A stretch of DNA of 32,080 nt. Origin: an uncultured Prevotellaceae bacterium. Lineage in GTDB: Bacteria; Bacteroidota; Bacteroidia; Bacteroidales; Bacteroidaceae. The stretch spans positions 1 through 32,080 of the forward strand of contig CAMNJH010000012.1 in assembly GCA_946541275.1 (NCBI GenBank). Direction: 5' to 3'. Positions within the stretch are counted from its first letter, which is position 1, and every line of letters begins with the position of its first letter. The translations under genes and the position numbers were made by a program. The notes below the pieces were generated by a model, which worked only from the letters and a program-made list of their open reading frames with translations, searched no databases and had not been told where the DNA came from. Shown here one piece after another: positions 31,926 to 32,080 of this stretch.

Positions 31926-32080
31926 ATGAGTGGACTGGAGATTGAACGGAAATTCCTCGTTCAAGGCGACGATTACAAGAAAGTGGCCGTCAGTCATAGC
32001 CGCATCAAACAGGGCTACATCTGCAGTGGTCACGGACGCACCGTAAGAGTGCGGCTCCGTGACCACTGTGCTTTTCTCAC
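31926..32080 (+). CDS. CYTH-domain protein (triphosphate-binding), 3' partial
   Basis: The first 51 codons are present; the gene runs off the window. MSGLEIERKFLV contains the ExExK signature of CYTH domains, followed by SRIKQGYI and RTVRVRLRD, which are typical of the short CYTH enzymes found in many bacteria and annotated as adenylate cyclase class IV or inorganic triphosphatase. Binding of a triphosphate with divalent metal inside a beta-barrel tunnel is expected. The start is 1 bp after the small membrane-protein gene, so they are probably coupled. The end of the visible part holds a strong inverted repeat and reads RDHCAFLT, where a D-x-K/R-A pattern is more usual. Confidence 0.85.
   Translation, partial: MSGLEIERKFLVQGDDYKKVAVSHSRIKQGYICSGHGRTVRVRLRDHCAFL
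32024..32068 (+). repeat. Strong inverted repeat inside the CYTH coding region
   Basis: CAGTGGTCACGGA (32024-32036) pairs perfectly over 13 bp with TCCGTGACCACTG (32056-32068). A further 5 bp pair inside (CGCAC/GTGCG) after a 2-nt bulge, leaving a 7-nt loop. It is the strongest fold-back noticed within a coding region in this window. Confidence 0.85.

Overview
The window looks like a chromosomal segment from a Bacteroidota species, most likely Prevotella-like (Prevotellaceae). Seven upstream regions carry the Bacteroidetes promoter TTTG-N20-TAnnTTTG with an exact 20-nt spacer, and Shine-Dalgarno sequences are mostly absent. The protein families also fit: GH98 with a sorting-type C-terminus, GT90, YARHG, DUF3737, and a phosphonate operon with LicD proteins. 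No rRNA, tRNA, CRISPR array, IS element or phage gene was seen. No gene-free stretch exceeds 300 bases.

Layout. 1-1859: end of a periplasmic binding protein and a FecCD permease for iron-chelate or corrinoid uptake. 1959-4027: an extended SDR (epimerase-like) and an AUR1-type PAP2 membrane enzyme, possibly a lipid-headgroup or sphingolipid pair. 4133-7315: a large secreted GH98 glycosidase with accessory domains. 7377-10375: a lipid A acyltransferase homologue, a GT90 and a second glycosyltransferase, forming an LPS/LOS operon. 10588-12093: a PreA-type dihydropyrimidine dehydrogenase with an extra N-terminal Fe-S domain, bracketed by a near-identical 64-bp direct repeat.

12258-18934 (minus strand) is the most striking part. 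Six overlapping genes make 2-aminoethylphosphonate (AEP) from PEP: a PEP mutase with a fused nucleotidyltransferase-like domain, a phosphonopyruvate decarboxylase fused to a LicC/PntC-like cytidylyltransferase, and the AEP transaminase. They then apparently activate AEP as CMP-AEP and transfer it to a surface glycan through two LicD proteins. A WaaP/Kdo-kinase-like protein closes the operon. Together with the convergent LPS operon this suggests phosphonate decoration of LPS/LOS or another glycan.

19041-32080 is mostly housekeeping. It holds folP-cdaA (folate and c-di-AMP), murF, a secreted S9 peptidase, DUF3737 plus a PatB/MalY-type C-S lyase, an M15 peptidase with a zinc-ribbon/YARHG membrane protein, a long-chain acyl-CoA synthetase, prfB, a 53-aa membrane protein missing from the ORF track, and the start of a CYTH protein.

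Several ORF-track starts were moved downstream because the upstream part lies in the promoter or before a signal peptide (notably folP and the acyl-CoA synthetase). Promoter positions imply leaderless or nearly leaderless mRNAs for prfB, folP, the acyltransferase and the DUF3737 gene.
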